A stretch of 64,000 nt of DNA from Linum tenue (lineage: Eukaryota > Streptophyta > Magnoliopsida > Malpighiales > Linaceae): the NCBI GenBank assembly GCA_946122785.1, contig CAMGYJ010000006.1, positions 72,355,676 to 72,419,675 on the forward strand, in the 5' to 3' direction. Of this stretch, positions 23,027 through 33,363 are shown one piece after another. The notes under the pieces were generated by a model. It was not told the origin of the DNA, searched no databases, and saw nothing but the letters and a program-made list of their open reading frames with translations. Every line of letters starts with the position of its first letter. Position 1 is the stretch's first letter. The translations under genes were made by a program, and so were the position numbers.

Positions 23027-23789
23027 ATACCAACCCATTTCTGATTAGGCAAAAGACAACTTTCTCTTTCTCATCGTTGTTTGATGCTGCTGTTTGTATC
23101 TCTCTTGTTTTCTTCTTCAGCTTTCCTCCTTGGGTAGTGTCTGTCTTTCTAACCTAACAATATACTCTTGGAATAATGCTTTCTTGTAATATAATAACCA
23201 TTTTTCATCAGTCTATCTGGTTCTCTTATTCGGAGTTTCTGATATAAATAAAAATACAAACAAAGTCATGAACTAGCTTGCTGAACAATAAAAGACACAA
23301 AATACCGACTTAGAGAAAGGGACGAGCCGTTGATACACCAACATTATCTCGTTATGATCACATCTTGTACGAGGCGAGGCAGGCTGATTAAAAAGAGGAA
23401 AACTTAATTGTTTGCATTAAAAAAACCTCCTTCCTCTAATCTTTCTTCACTGCCTAGTTTTCTTCCTCGACAGATTATTTAATTTTTTTTTTTTGGGAAT
23501 TCAGTCATTTACTAAATTGGTATGATATCCAAAACAGACGGCTAATGAAAGGTGAGTACAGTCTTGACTTATTGTGTAAAATGACAAAAACTAGCGGCTG
23601 GTTGTCGAATTTGGGTTTCTAAATGCACTTACCAAAACGGTGGGATACACAAATTTGGTTTTCATTTAAAGGTGATCAATTTTTTTTTATGTAGAATAGG
23701 GTATGACGTGTATACTATTTCTCATCTGTCTCGTTTCACTGTCGGATCGTTTGATCATAATTTGTATCGATATACATTAGTATTTCTAC

Positions 23790-24240
23790 GCTTTTTACTT
23801 TTCTAAAATTAAATTTTCATAAAAAATTAGGATTTTATATTTAAACTTTTTACTTGATTATTCATTTTATTATATCGATCTCACGTTCATTTATGATGCG
23901 TTCTTTCTTTTGCCTTCTTGTTAAATATTGACTTTCTTTTCTTCAATAACATATAAGAGTATGAGTCGATCTGCCTTGCATCGGACCCGCACGAGTATGA
24001 TCTCCCCTCTTTTGACTTTTATAAAATCATATTTTTCATCCAATGGAATGTTAAGATTTCATACTCTAACTATTTAGACTGAATTATTCGTTTGATTATA
24101 TCTCTCGTTCATCTATGAAACGTTTTTCTCTTTGCCTTATTGTAAATGAGTTATACATCTACATTCTTTTTTCCCCAGATAAAATATAAGAATATGAGAC
24201 GACCTAACCCACACCGTACCCGCACAAATATTACATGACC
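23790..24240. repeat. Degenerate tandem duplication of about 220 bp
   Basis: Two consecutive segments (about 23790-24000 and 24005-24240) share the same order of phrases: 'ttttcat', 'gattttat', a 'cgtttgattatat' or 'cttgattattcattttat' block, 'cgttcat.tatga', 'ttgcctt.ttgt', 'ataagaatatgag' and 'gacccgcac'. Identity is moderate. No function was seen. Confidence 0.4.
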
Positions 24241-24299
24241 TGACCCACGTTTAGTACGAGCCATATATGAGTATTGAGATACCCTCCCGTTTTTTGTTT

Positions 24300-24750
24300 T
24301 GTAATTTGTGGAGTAGTGCAGTAAGTTCGGTCACAGTCATGCTCGTACATTTCTAAATCGAGAGTTTTTGGCATCGTTGAAAAAGCACTAATCATCCATG
24401 GCTAAACAGTAAACACCTTTTTCTACCGATCGAAAATCGGAATCTCTCGAGTCACGATCATTGACGAACAGAGCAATTACCAACTAGATTAGACCAAAGC
24501 CTGCCGGCGATGCTACCTGAATCCACCCATCAATTCTCACCCCATTCCTCTTGTTTTGCATACGTTGGACTCATCCACAGTTCCTCCGGTAGCCATTGTC
24601 GGCGAGCGAAAACAGCACAATTCCTCCGGCAGTCCAATCTGTCACCAATTCCGTAGCAGGGTATATATAGATAATACAAAACCAGCTCCAACCCACCTGA
24701 AATTACTCCCCTGTTTCACACGTCAACACAGAGGAATCTAATTCTGATCG
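24300..24750 (+). promoter_or_regulatory. GRAS gene promoter with TATA box
   Basis: A TATA box (GTATATATAGATA) lies at 24661-24673, about 80 bp before the GRAS ATG, and is followed by a short leader with CAACACAGAGGAATC. This is a normal plant promoter layout. No specific operator could be assigned. Confidence 0.6.
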
Positions 24751-26277
24751 ATGGAGAATCAGGGCATGTTGGCCGGTGCCGGCGACAAGTTGCCCTCCCC
24801 GCGGTGGAACGAGTTAGCCGGCGGGATCGAACTAATCCCTTTCCCACCCACCAAGCAGCAGGACGGCTTGCCTGACCAGCCAGCCGCCAACGAAGCTCAA
24901 TCGGAAACCTCGACGCTCCTCGAGAATCACGAAACAGAGGAGACAGTGGAAATTCTACAGCCGCCGGCATCACCGGCGGCTCTGTCCGTCGAAGATCTCA
25001 TCAGGATGGCGTCCCTGAAATTCATCCAGTCCCACTCGAAAGACATGCCGTTCGACGTCGCGGCAGCCAGCGTCGATTCTCCCCTCTCGGAGGAGCAATC
25101 GGCGAGCGTGGAGCTCGCCGAGCTCCTCCTGGAAGCCGTGGAGAGAGTCGGGGACCGTCGATTCGACGGCGCCAGGACTCTGCTCCAGCAGTGCGACCGC
25201 CGGTGTTCCCCGACGGGGAGCCCGATCCAACGGTTGGTGTTTTACTACTCCCGGAGTCTGCGAAATCGGATCAATCGGGAAACTGGTCGAACCGGTTCGG
25301 GCGATACGGTAAAAGCGAAAGAGCAGTCGTCCAACCTTTTCAAAGTCATAATGACACCGAGTGTCAGGTCGGTCGAGTTTCAGAGGAGGCTCCCTTTCTC
25401 CCAGGTGGCACAATTCGCGGGGATCCAAACGATCTTGGAACACGTGGAGGGCGTTAGGAGGATCCACGTGCTCGACCTGGCGATCAGGAACGGGCACCAA
25501 TGGACGATCCTGATGCAGGCACTTGCCACGCGGAGAAGGAGCCGCGTGGAGCACCTGAAGATCACGGCCGTGGCGACAATGGGGAAGGAACTCATCGAAC
25601 AGACCGGGAGGAGGCTCGTGATGTTCGCGCAGACAATGAACCTGGTCTGCAGCTTCAACGTGGTCATGGTCCGCGACCTGGCCGAGCTCAGGCAGGACCA
25701 CCTCCAGTTCGATTCGGGCGAGACGGTGGTCGTGCTGGCGGACTACGTCGCCAGCACGCTGACCAGCCCCGCAGAGAGGCTCGACGCGCTGATCAAGACG
25801 ATCCGGCGCGTGAAGCCGTGCGTCATGGTGGTGATGGAGATGGAAGGGAACAGAAACTCGTCCGTGTTCGTGAACCGGTTCGTGGAGTCGCTGTTCTTCG
25901 CGGGCGTGTTGTTCGACTGCATAGGGGATTGTATGGTGGGAGACGAGGCGACGAGGAAGTACGGGGAGGAGACGTTGCTGGGGGAGGTGAGCAAGATCGT
26001 GATGATGGGGGCGGCAGATGATGATGATGGAGCTGGAGGAGGGGAGGGGAGGGAGTGGATGATCAGGAGCCTGAAGGTGGATGTCTGGAGGGCTTACTTC
26101 CGGCGATTTGGGATGGTGGAGACGCAACTGAGCCGGTCGTCGATGTATCAGGCGGAGCTTGTGGCCGAGCAGGTGCCGTGCTGGAGCCCGTGCACGGTGT
26201 GGATGGATGGGAAGAGCTTGATCGTTGGGTGGAAGGGTACACCCGTTAAGTCTATTACTGCTTGGAAGTTCAGTTGA
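24751..26277 (+). CDS. GRAS family transcriptional regulator, 508 aa, intronless
   Basis: One uninterrupted, GC-rich exon from ATG (ATCGATGGAG) to TGA. The N-terminal 110 residues are variable and acidic, with no DELLA or TVHYNP motif. The GRAS domain follows: LHRI starting at ELAELLLEAVERVG (about residue 125), the linker QRLVFYYSRSLRNRI, the VHIID equivalent RIHVLDLAIRNGHQW (about 237-251), LHRII, a PFYRE-region block (FVNRFVESLFFAGVLFDCI) and the SAW end (WRAYFRRFGMVETQLS, GWKGTPVKSITAWKFS). Family knowledge: GRAS proteins act in the nucleus, usually as co-regulators binding other factors. The subfamily is not certain; the sequence resembles DELLA-like proteins that lack the DELLA motif. 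A LINE sits about 60 bp downstream in antisense orientation and may limit or replace the native 3' UTR. Confidence 0.93.
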   Translation: MENQGMLAGAGDKLPSPRWNELAGGIELIPFPPTKQQDGLPDQPAANEAQSETSTLLENHETEETVEILQPPASPAALSVEDLIRMASLKFIQSHSKDMPFDVAAASVDSPLSEEQSASVELAELLLEAVERVGDRRFDGARTLLQQCDRRCSPTGSPIQRLVFYYSRSLRNRINRETGRTGSGDTVKAKEQSSNLFKVIMTPSVRSVEFQRRLPFSQVAQFAGIQTILEHVEGVRRIHVLDLAIRNGHQWTILMQALATRRRSRVEHLKITAVATMGKELIEQTGRRLVMFAQTMNLVCSFNVVMVRDLAELRQDHLQFDSGETVVVLADYVASTLTSPAERLDALIKTIRRVKPCVMVVMEMEGNRNSSVFVNRFVESLFFAGVLFDCIGDCMVGDEATRKYGEETLLGEVSKIVMMGAADDDDGAGGGEGREWMIRSLKVDVWRAYFRRFGMVETQLSRSSMYQAELVAEQVPCWSPCTVWMDGKSLIVGWKGTPVKSITAWKFS

Positions 26278-26387
26278 TCGTTAGTTAGACTCTAATTCCC
26301 CCTATTCCCTAGGTAAATATACAATTGATTCAAACTCTTTTTTTTTTTTTTACAAAAGATAATCAATAGATTGAAATCAATAGATCG

Positions 26388-29300
26388 TTACATCCTGGAA
26401 TACAGCCAGGCCTGGAAATCAAACAAGCGACAAGCAGACGGGGACAAAGACAGGGCTTTCCTAGCTACCAAATGAGCTACCCTATTGTTCCGCCGACCTA
26501 CAAATCATACATTCAACCCTATGTTCGAAGCAAAAATATTCACTATCTCCTCCAAAATGGCCCCTATATGACTATCTCGAACATCCTTCCGGCGAATCTT
26601 CTCAATTATCACCTGGGCATCACCTTCAAATCTCATGGCAGTGAATCCATTAGCTAAACACCAACCAACCGCCTCCCGGAGGGCCAAAGCTTCCACCATC
26701 ATTGGTTCTACCAGAGACGGAAAGTGAACCCCCTTTGCAAGGATGACCTCTCTACCAGAATTGAGGATAACCATCCCCCCTGCCGCGTGTGAGCCCAACC
26801 TCACCGCCCCATCCCACATACAAATCGTCGTGTCAACTCCATCCGAAATTACGGTCGGGACCTGAGGGCATGGAGGCTGTGAAATCGGGTCACGGGGTAA
26901 GTGAAGCCATTCCTGCACTTGCTGGTAGAATTGGCGCATTAAGACATGGATACCGAACTGCTTGCCTTCAAAGACCACCCAATTCCGGGACCGCCAAAAC
27001 CTCCACAGAACAGCCACTACAGACATTACGAGAGCCGGGTCTTGAATCATACTTAACACATTCTTCAGAAAGAGCGGGAACGTATGGCGAGGCAATCCTT
27101 CACCCAAGTGGGTTAGCCCAGAATGATCCCACAATGCACGAGACACCAGACACTCCAAGAAAAAATGTTCCAGCGTTTCCGAAGCCTCCCAGCATACCGG
27201 ACACCAGGGCATTACAACCACCTTCTTCTCACGCAACGCTTCTGTAGTAGGCAAAATTCTATGAAAGATTTGCCAAACAAACACCCTGAGCTTCGGTGGA
27301 ATATCCGCCTCCCATAATCTGATCCAGCTTTGCTTATCCATCCAACTTGCCAACGCCCTCCAATGACCCTTCAGCCGATCCATATTCACCGCGACGTAAT
27401 ACGCGGACTTAACCGAGAAAAGGCCATCCGGGGTCGAATGCCAAATCAATTTATCCTCAATATCCTGCCGCGGCAACGGAATGCCCTTAATGGCTTTACA
27501 GGTCGTCGGGTCAAACCATTGACTAAGTTTTTGCTCATTCCACCGACCCTCTCCACGCTGGATCACCTCCTCCACCCTCAAACCCTCCCCATCAGGAACC
27601 ACGCACGGGTTATAGACTGGGAGCCGGGGATGTTGCGAAGGTATCCAACTGGACGTAAGCAGAAGAGCCTTTTGGCCATTCCCAATTTGCCAACGCAACC
27701 CTGATTCCAACAATTGTCGACCATATATGATACTTTGCCATCCCCACGACGGACGAGACCGGGCCTGAGCAGACAGAAACGACCCATTCGGGAAATATTT
27801 ACCTTTGTACACCTGGGCCAGAAGGGACTGGGGTTCCGTAAGGATACGCCAACCAATTTTAGCAAGCAACGCTTGATTGAAAAGCTCAAATCGGCGAAAC
27901 CCCATGCCCCCTTCATGCTTACTTTTACACATGTTCCTCCAAGAAATCCAACGAATCTTAGATTTCCCCTCTTCCACCCCCCACCAAAAACGGGCTATAT
28001 GCTTATCAAGAAGGCGGCACAGCGCCAGGTGAAGTTTAAAGCATGACATAACATGCAGAGGCAGGGCTAATGCTACAGATTTAATCAATGTTTCCTTAGC
28101 AGCCCATGACAGTGTTCACCGCTTCCACCCCTGCAATCGAGCCAGAAGTTTCTCCTCCAGATAGCGAAAAGTAGCCATCTTTGACCGGGCTATCAGAGAA
28201 GGAAGGCCCAAATACTTGTCATGGACTCCCACTGCCCCTACTCCCAATATTTCCCCCAAGAATTCCTGGTCCGGTTCCGCAATATTTTTACTAAAGCACA
28301 CAGCCGACTTGTCAAGATTCACTCTCTGCCCACTCAACTCCTCGTACTCATTAAGAACCTCGATCAAATTCTCACATTCTTGGAGGGAGCCTCTAAGAAA
28401 AAGATAAGAATCATCGGCAAAGAACAAGTGAGAGATACGAGGCGCACGAGGGGCCACCTTAACCCCTTGTAATTTCCCAACCGAAATGGCTTGACGAAGG
28501 AGAGCCGCGAACCCTTCCGTACAAATGACAAACAGAAGGGGAGAAAGCGGATCACCCTGCCTGAGCCCTCTAGTGGAGGAAAAAAAACCCAGCTGGGGTC
28601 CCATTCATTAAGACCGAGAATGACGTAGATTGGAGGCATTCCTGAACCCATCCTCTCCAGATCGAGTTAAATCCCATTTTTTCCAAAACCCCTAAGAGAA
28701 AAGGCCATTCGACTCTATCATAGGCCTTCTCCATATCAACCTTCAGAGCCATATATCCCTTCTTCCCTCGGGTTTTGATTTTCAGGTAATGCATTAACTC
28801 ATGCCCTAAGAGAATGTTATCAACAATCTGCCTCTCCCGAATAAAAGCATTCTGACCATCAGAAATAATTTGCGGCAATATACCAGCAAGCCTTCCTGCC
28901 ATGATCTTAGTAATCACCTTATACACAAACTGGCAGAGACTAATCGGACGCAACTGCCGCATAGAGTGGACTTGGTCCACCTTCGGAATCAAAGTCAACC
29001 AAGTATGATTAAAACTGCGAAGCATCCTACCGGTTTCAAAAAACGAGCTCACCGCTTGGATCACTGAGTCCCCAACTATATCCCAAAAGGCTTTGAAGAA
29101 CTTCCCTGTAAACCCATCCGACCCTGGCGCCTGTTTGGATCCCATAGAGAATACAGTTTCCCGTATTTCTGTAGGGAGAACTTCAGCAGTCAGGGTCTCA
29201 TTCATATCCGGAGTAACACAGGGGTCAATGGGAAGAGCAGCCACTCTCTCACTCATGTTCACCACCCCGTTTTCCGAAGTGAATAGAGTCCGGTAAAAAT

Positions 29301-30482
29301 CGGTGGCAAGTTCAGCCTTACCGTGTTCCTCCGTGATCCACTCACCATCCTCATTGTAAAGACCAGCCACAAAATTCCGCTTTCGCAGAGCCCTAGTGAC
29401 CGTATGGAAATAGGCTGAATTTTTATCTCCCTTTTTTAGCCAAGTAACACGGGATTTTTGCTGCCAGTACACTTCCTCAGCATCCCATTGTCTACTCAGT
29501 TCAGTCTCCAACCTGGTCACCTCTTCCCAGTCAATAGGGTGGAAGGCTTTTAGCCGATCAATTTCGCCTTGCAATGTGTGAATATTTCTCAGAGAATTAG
29601 TGGTTCCCGCTCTGCTCCAATCATACAGCAAATGACGCAATTTTTTCAGCTTTTCCCATAGCTGGAACATTGGGGTACCAGAAATATTTTCTTGCCAAAC
29701 GTAAGCGACCATAGCCTTGACTTCAGGATTAGAGGCCCACCGCGCATCGAATCGAAAAAGAGGGCGGCAACTTCGCGTATAGGGTTTATCAGAGAGAAGC
29801 AGGGCTCTATGATCAGAACCCTGGTCCGTGAAGTGCTTGACAAGAGTCTCTGGATACCGATCTATCCAACTTTGCGAGCAGAGGGCTCTGTCAAGTCTTG
29901 CACGAATAGAGGCCAACCCATACGTTTATTAGTCCAAGTGTAAGGGTCCCCCTGAAACCCAGGATCATGCAACCCTACCATTTGAATAAGGTTTCGAAGA
30001 TCCAAGGATTGACTAGCATTCCAAGGATTTCCTCAATCCTTTTCATTTTCGCAAAGGGTAGCGTTAAAGTCTCCTAGAATCACAAAGGGAACAGTAAGGC
30101 CCTCACAAATCTCGCGCAACTGGTTCAATTGTTGGGCTCGTCTCGCAATATTGCAGCTCAAATATACGCAGACAGCAACATAAGAAAATCCGTTCTCATT
30201 AGTACGAGTACAAATGCAAAAATTAGAATGAAAAAACACTGAAGCCTCAACTTCAGGGGACCCACCCACTACAAGACCACCAGAACCATCAACAGCATCA
30301 ACAAAGAAACAATGACTTGACTCAAACCCTAACCCCCGCATTCTACGGGAAACGACTCTCCGGCACGATCTTGTTTCTGAGAAGAAGACAAGGTCCGGTT
30401 TATTCGACCGAATTAACCCTACTGCTGTCTGGAATGTGAGGGATGATCCAATTCCTCTCACATTCCAACCCAAAATCCTCAT
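26388..30482 (-). pseudogene. LINE ORF2 (endonuclease, reverse transcriptase, zf-RVT, RNase H), inactivated
   Basis: It starts at ATG 30480-30482 (MRILGWNVRGIG), overlapping the ORF1 stop as ATGA. The endonuclease part (ILGDFNATL) is cut by a stop at about 30033. The frame is displaced near 29916 (SIRARLDRALC). It is displaced again in an A run at about 28580, between LMNGTPAGFF and STRGLRQGDPLSP. A stop follows GWKR at 28116-28118, and TGA at 26505-26507 interrupts the RNase H tail before NRVAHLVARKAL and the final TAA at 26388-26390. The RT motif FADDSYLFL and the zf-RVT segment CPVCWEASETLEHFFLEC are still recognisable. Confidence 0.85.
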
Positions 30483-31354
30483 TTATCTGCTTGGGGCCAC
30501 TCATGGCTGGCTTCCTCCACCAAAGCATTTCCCGATTCTTCATCCACAAATTGTTTTTTGGGAGTGGGTGACTCCCCAATCTCCCCATCCACCTCATCCA
30601 GAGCACGCTTCCTGTTCTCATCCACCATATTGGATCCATATTCGTTCAGCTTCCTAATCATTTCCCCTTCACCAGAGACCAAGGGATCCTTATCTTCATT
30701 GATCGCCAAGTTGGCCTCAAATGCAGCCACCACTTGTTTCACTTGACCCGCTTGAGCCTGCTGATCCGGAGTATCGAGGGCCAAGCGCTTCTTAATTTCA
30801 TATCGTTGACCTTCATCCTCAGAGAGAGAGGTCTCGGACTCCACCTGTTCATCGGCAGCTATCTCCAAAGGCGCCTTCCCATTAGTTTGGTTGGGCTTTG
30901 CTCCAATCTGGGGCTCACAATCCCCCCCCCCCTCCAATACCTCGGCGGGTTCCAAAACAGCCGCCTTCCCCTTAAGCTTTGAAAGCCGAGGGCCATTCTG
31001 GAGATCAGCTTCACCAACCATTGCTGGGTCGGCACTCTTAAGGGAAACTTTCACCGTCCCTTTCTTTTTCTGGGACGCCTTCTTTCTAGTAGGCGCAGCA
31101 CCCACCCGGCTCTTGGAGGCCGCCTTTACCTTCGCTGGGGACGAGGTCGATCGAGAAGGCTTGCTTGCTTCCACTTTTACCAGCCGTCTCCCCTTCCTCT
31201 TCCCAGCAGGTTCCGCCTTTTCACACGGGACGGGAACAGTAGGAATAATAACCTCACCATCAGAGTCCTCGAGAAGGAGGTGTCTACGCCGAGTATCCAT
31301 CCTGGGAATCACTCCCGACATTATCTCCGCACCCTCCTCAACCAAATCCTCCAT
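30479..31354 (-). pseudogene. LINE ORF1 C-terminal remnant, 291-codon open frame
   Basis: A Lys/Glu/Pro-rich, low-complexity frame (AGKRKGRRLVKVEASKPS and similar) ends at TGA 30479-30481, overlapping the ORF2 start. The same ORF1/ORF2 overlap occurs in the intact LINE at 58543-58546. It lacks the RNA-binding DUF4283 and CCHC parts, and an in-frame TAG lies just before its first ATG, consistent with 5' truncation rather than a true gene start. Confidence 0.6.
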
Positions 31355-31745
31355 CTAATCCTGCATCTTCACGTCGTTCACCTGATTGTAATTTTTTTTG
31401 GGTTGAAACTCAACTCGAATGATTAGGTTGAGGCCATAACGAGACATTTCGTATTCATATGTGAATCTCCATGTCAATCTTCACGAGCTATTTGAATCAT
31501 TCGAAAGTTGGTGATCGTGTTCAAATACTTGATTGTGGTGGTTGATCTAGTGCCTTACCCATCAAGCAACATCACAAGCTAGCTCTAACTAAGACATTAT
31601 TATGCGTTGATCTTAAGCCCTATTTTCTGTCTTCTCTACTCGACTCAAACGATCAAACATCTAGTAGTGCAGTCAACTTCTTATCTTACTTAGTGATCAA
31701 CCCTAAAAAGAACTTGTCACTTCCTTGTGGTCTAGTATCATAGAT

Positions 31746-33009
31746 TAGGGGTGTTCAAATGGTTATCGTGGTAATTACCAAACCAATTAAACCTAAATTT
31801 CATTAATCATGCAATAAAATGTCTTGACCAAACCATCCAAATTAACACGAAAACCAAATTAATCAAATAACATAACATTACATGAAAAACAATTATCCTG
31901 TTAATGAATAAACCAAATAACATAACATTACTTGAAGAAGAGTTATTCAAATGAAGACATAAGTTGTCAGTTCGATTGTCTCTCCCTCTCAATCTAGGGT
32001 TCAATGTTCTAGGGAGGGGGAATTGGAAATGGAGATTGAGGACAGAGGACAACCAAAGGTTTGGTTTTGTTTGGTGTATAGATAGGGGTGGGAAACGGTG
32101 CGGTTGCGGTTAACTGCACCGCAATTTGTGGTTAACTGCAACCGCAAAACACCCATATTGGCCAACCGCGACCGCGACCGCAACGGTTAGCGGTTAACCA
32201 AAAACCGCAGAAAGCGGTTAGCGGTGAACCGCGGTTTATGGTTGTGAAAACCGCAACAACCGAAACACCATATGAAACCGCAGTTAGCACTCTAACCGAC
32301 AATTAACCGCGAACTAACCGCAAAAAAATCATGGAAAAAAAACACAGCAGCTACTGTTTTGTCTATTTTCACTTCCATCAAGCCTCTACATCTGTCTGCA
32401 TATCCAAATAACACAATCCACAAGCACAAATGCACAATGCCACAATCCTGCTGGCTGGGCTGGGGTCAATTATGGGCTGGGCTGGGGGTGAATTATGGGC
32501 TGGGTCTGGTTTCGCGGTTAGCTTTGCGGTTATATGGATTTGCGGTTTCGGTTGCGGTTAAACCGCAAACCGCAAAACAGGCCATATCTCCAACCGCGAC
32601 CGCAAAATAGGCCAAATATGCGGTTTGCGGTTAACCAATAACCGCGCGGTTTCGGTGCGGTTGTCGGTTTAACCGCAAACCGCCAACCGTTTTCCCAGCC
32701 CTATGTATAGAGAGGCTCACTTGATGTGTAGGAAGTGGAGATTATCATATTGTTTTAGTTAAGTAAATAGGCGGGTCCATTTAATTTTTGACTCATAATG
32801 TTTTGGTTTGTTGTGCAAATGGAAATAAAATAGGGAATCACGAAAGTCTGGTATTGTTGGTTGCATGGAAGTATAAATAATTATGTATATTAGGTGTATC
32901 ATTAACTGGTTAATTGGTTTCACTGGTTAGCAGTGTTGAAACCAAACCAAATAAGCCAAAATTGTTTAACCAAACCAACCGTGGTAACCACACCGTTTAA
33001 ACACCCCTA
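31746..33009. mobile_element. Outer hAT-like element carrying a nested insertion
   Basis: The termini are TAGGGGTGTTCAAATGGTT at 31746 and, read from the right end, TAGGGGTGTTTAAACGGTG at 33009. Next to both ends are 'ccaaaccaa' and 'aattaacc' words. Flanking 8-mers (TCATAGAT and CCTTAAAT) agree at 5 of 8, consistent with an old insertion. Without the nested element at 32083-32703 and its extra 8 bp, it is about 635 bp. It has no coding capacity. Confidence 0.65.
32083..32703. mobile_element. Nested hAT-like element built of GCGGTT words, perfect 8-bp target duplication
   Basis: The ends TAGGGGTGGGAAACGG (left) and TAGGGCTGGGAAAACGG (right, reverse complement) form the terminal repeat. The flanks TGTATAGA at 32075-32082 and 32704-32711 are identical. 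The first and last 200 bp consist of many copies of 'gcggtt', 'aaccgc' and 'ggttaac' in both directions. It has no coding capacity and is inserted inside the element at 31746-33009. Confidence 0.85.
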
Positions 33010-33194
33010 CCTTAAATAGTCACTTGAATCAGGGGAAATTTCAAGATTGGAGTCTTTTTTTCCTCTCAGTTTACACAAAGCTCACTGTGATTATCTCTTC
33101 TTATAAGTCGTAAAGTTAGCAGAAGGGTGGAACAAAAGGGGGCAAGGAAGAAATGAAAGCAACAATCGTTCTTGGGAAAAAATCAATCAATCTG

Positions 33195-33229
33195 CACTCC
33201 CACTCCCACTCCCACTCCCACTCCCACTC
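33195..33229. repeat. CCCACT hexamer microsatellite
   Basis: About six copies of the hexamer cactcc lie just beyond the 3' end of the SGP1-like gene, in its likely 3' UTR or flank. Confidence 0.75.
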
Positions 33230-33363
33230 ATTCTCCAATTTTCCTTTCTACTTTCCCTCTTCTTCACTTTCCTCTACTATTTACAGCAGAATACAAAACC
33301 CATCAATGCATGAAAGAACAGTTAAAAGAACAAGAAGTAAACGGCCATTACAGGAAAAAGAGA

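Larger units (their letters stand above)
26338..31400 (-). mobile_element. Broken L1-type LINE (5'-truncated), about 5.06 kb
   Basis: The element lies antisense to the GRAS gene. Its 3' end is a run of 14 T (26338-26351, poly(A) on the minus strand). Domains in minus-strand order are an ORF1 remnant, endonuclease, reverse transcriptase, zf-RVT and RNase H. A tentative imperfect target duplication is GATTCAAACTC (26327-26337) with GGTTGAAACTC (31401-31411), matching at 9 of 11. ORF1 lacks the DUF4283 and zinc-knuckle part, so the copy seems truncated at its 5' end. Three nonsense codons and two frameshifts mark it as dead and older than the LINE at 54405-60752. Confidence 0.85.

Noticed and set aside
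24970..26127. Long minus-strand open frame (385 codons) opposite the GRAS gene, and another long plus-strand frame within it
   Set aside because: The region is very GC-rich, which removes stop codons from other frames. The translations (His/Arg/Pro-rich) show no domain, while the plus frame is a complete GRAS protein.
30479..31354. Lys/Glu-rich 291-codon frame as a host nuclear protein
   Set aside because: Its stop overlaps the ORF2 start exactly as in the intact LINE, and it lies within the LINE borders, so it is the tail of LINE ORF1.
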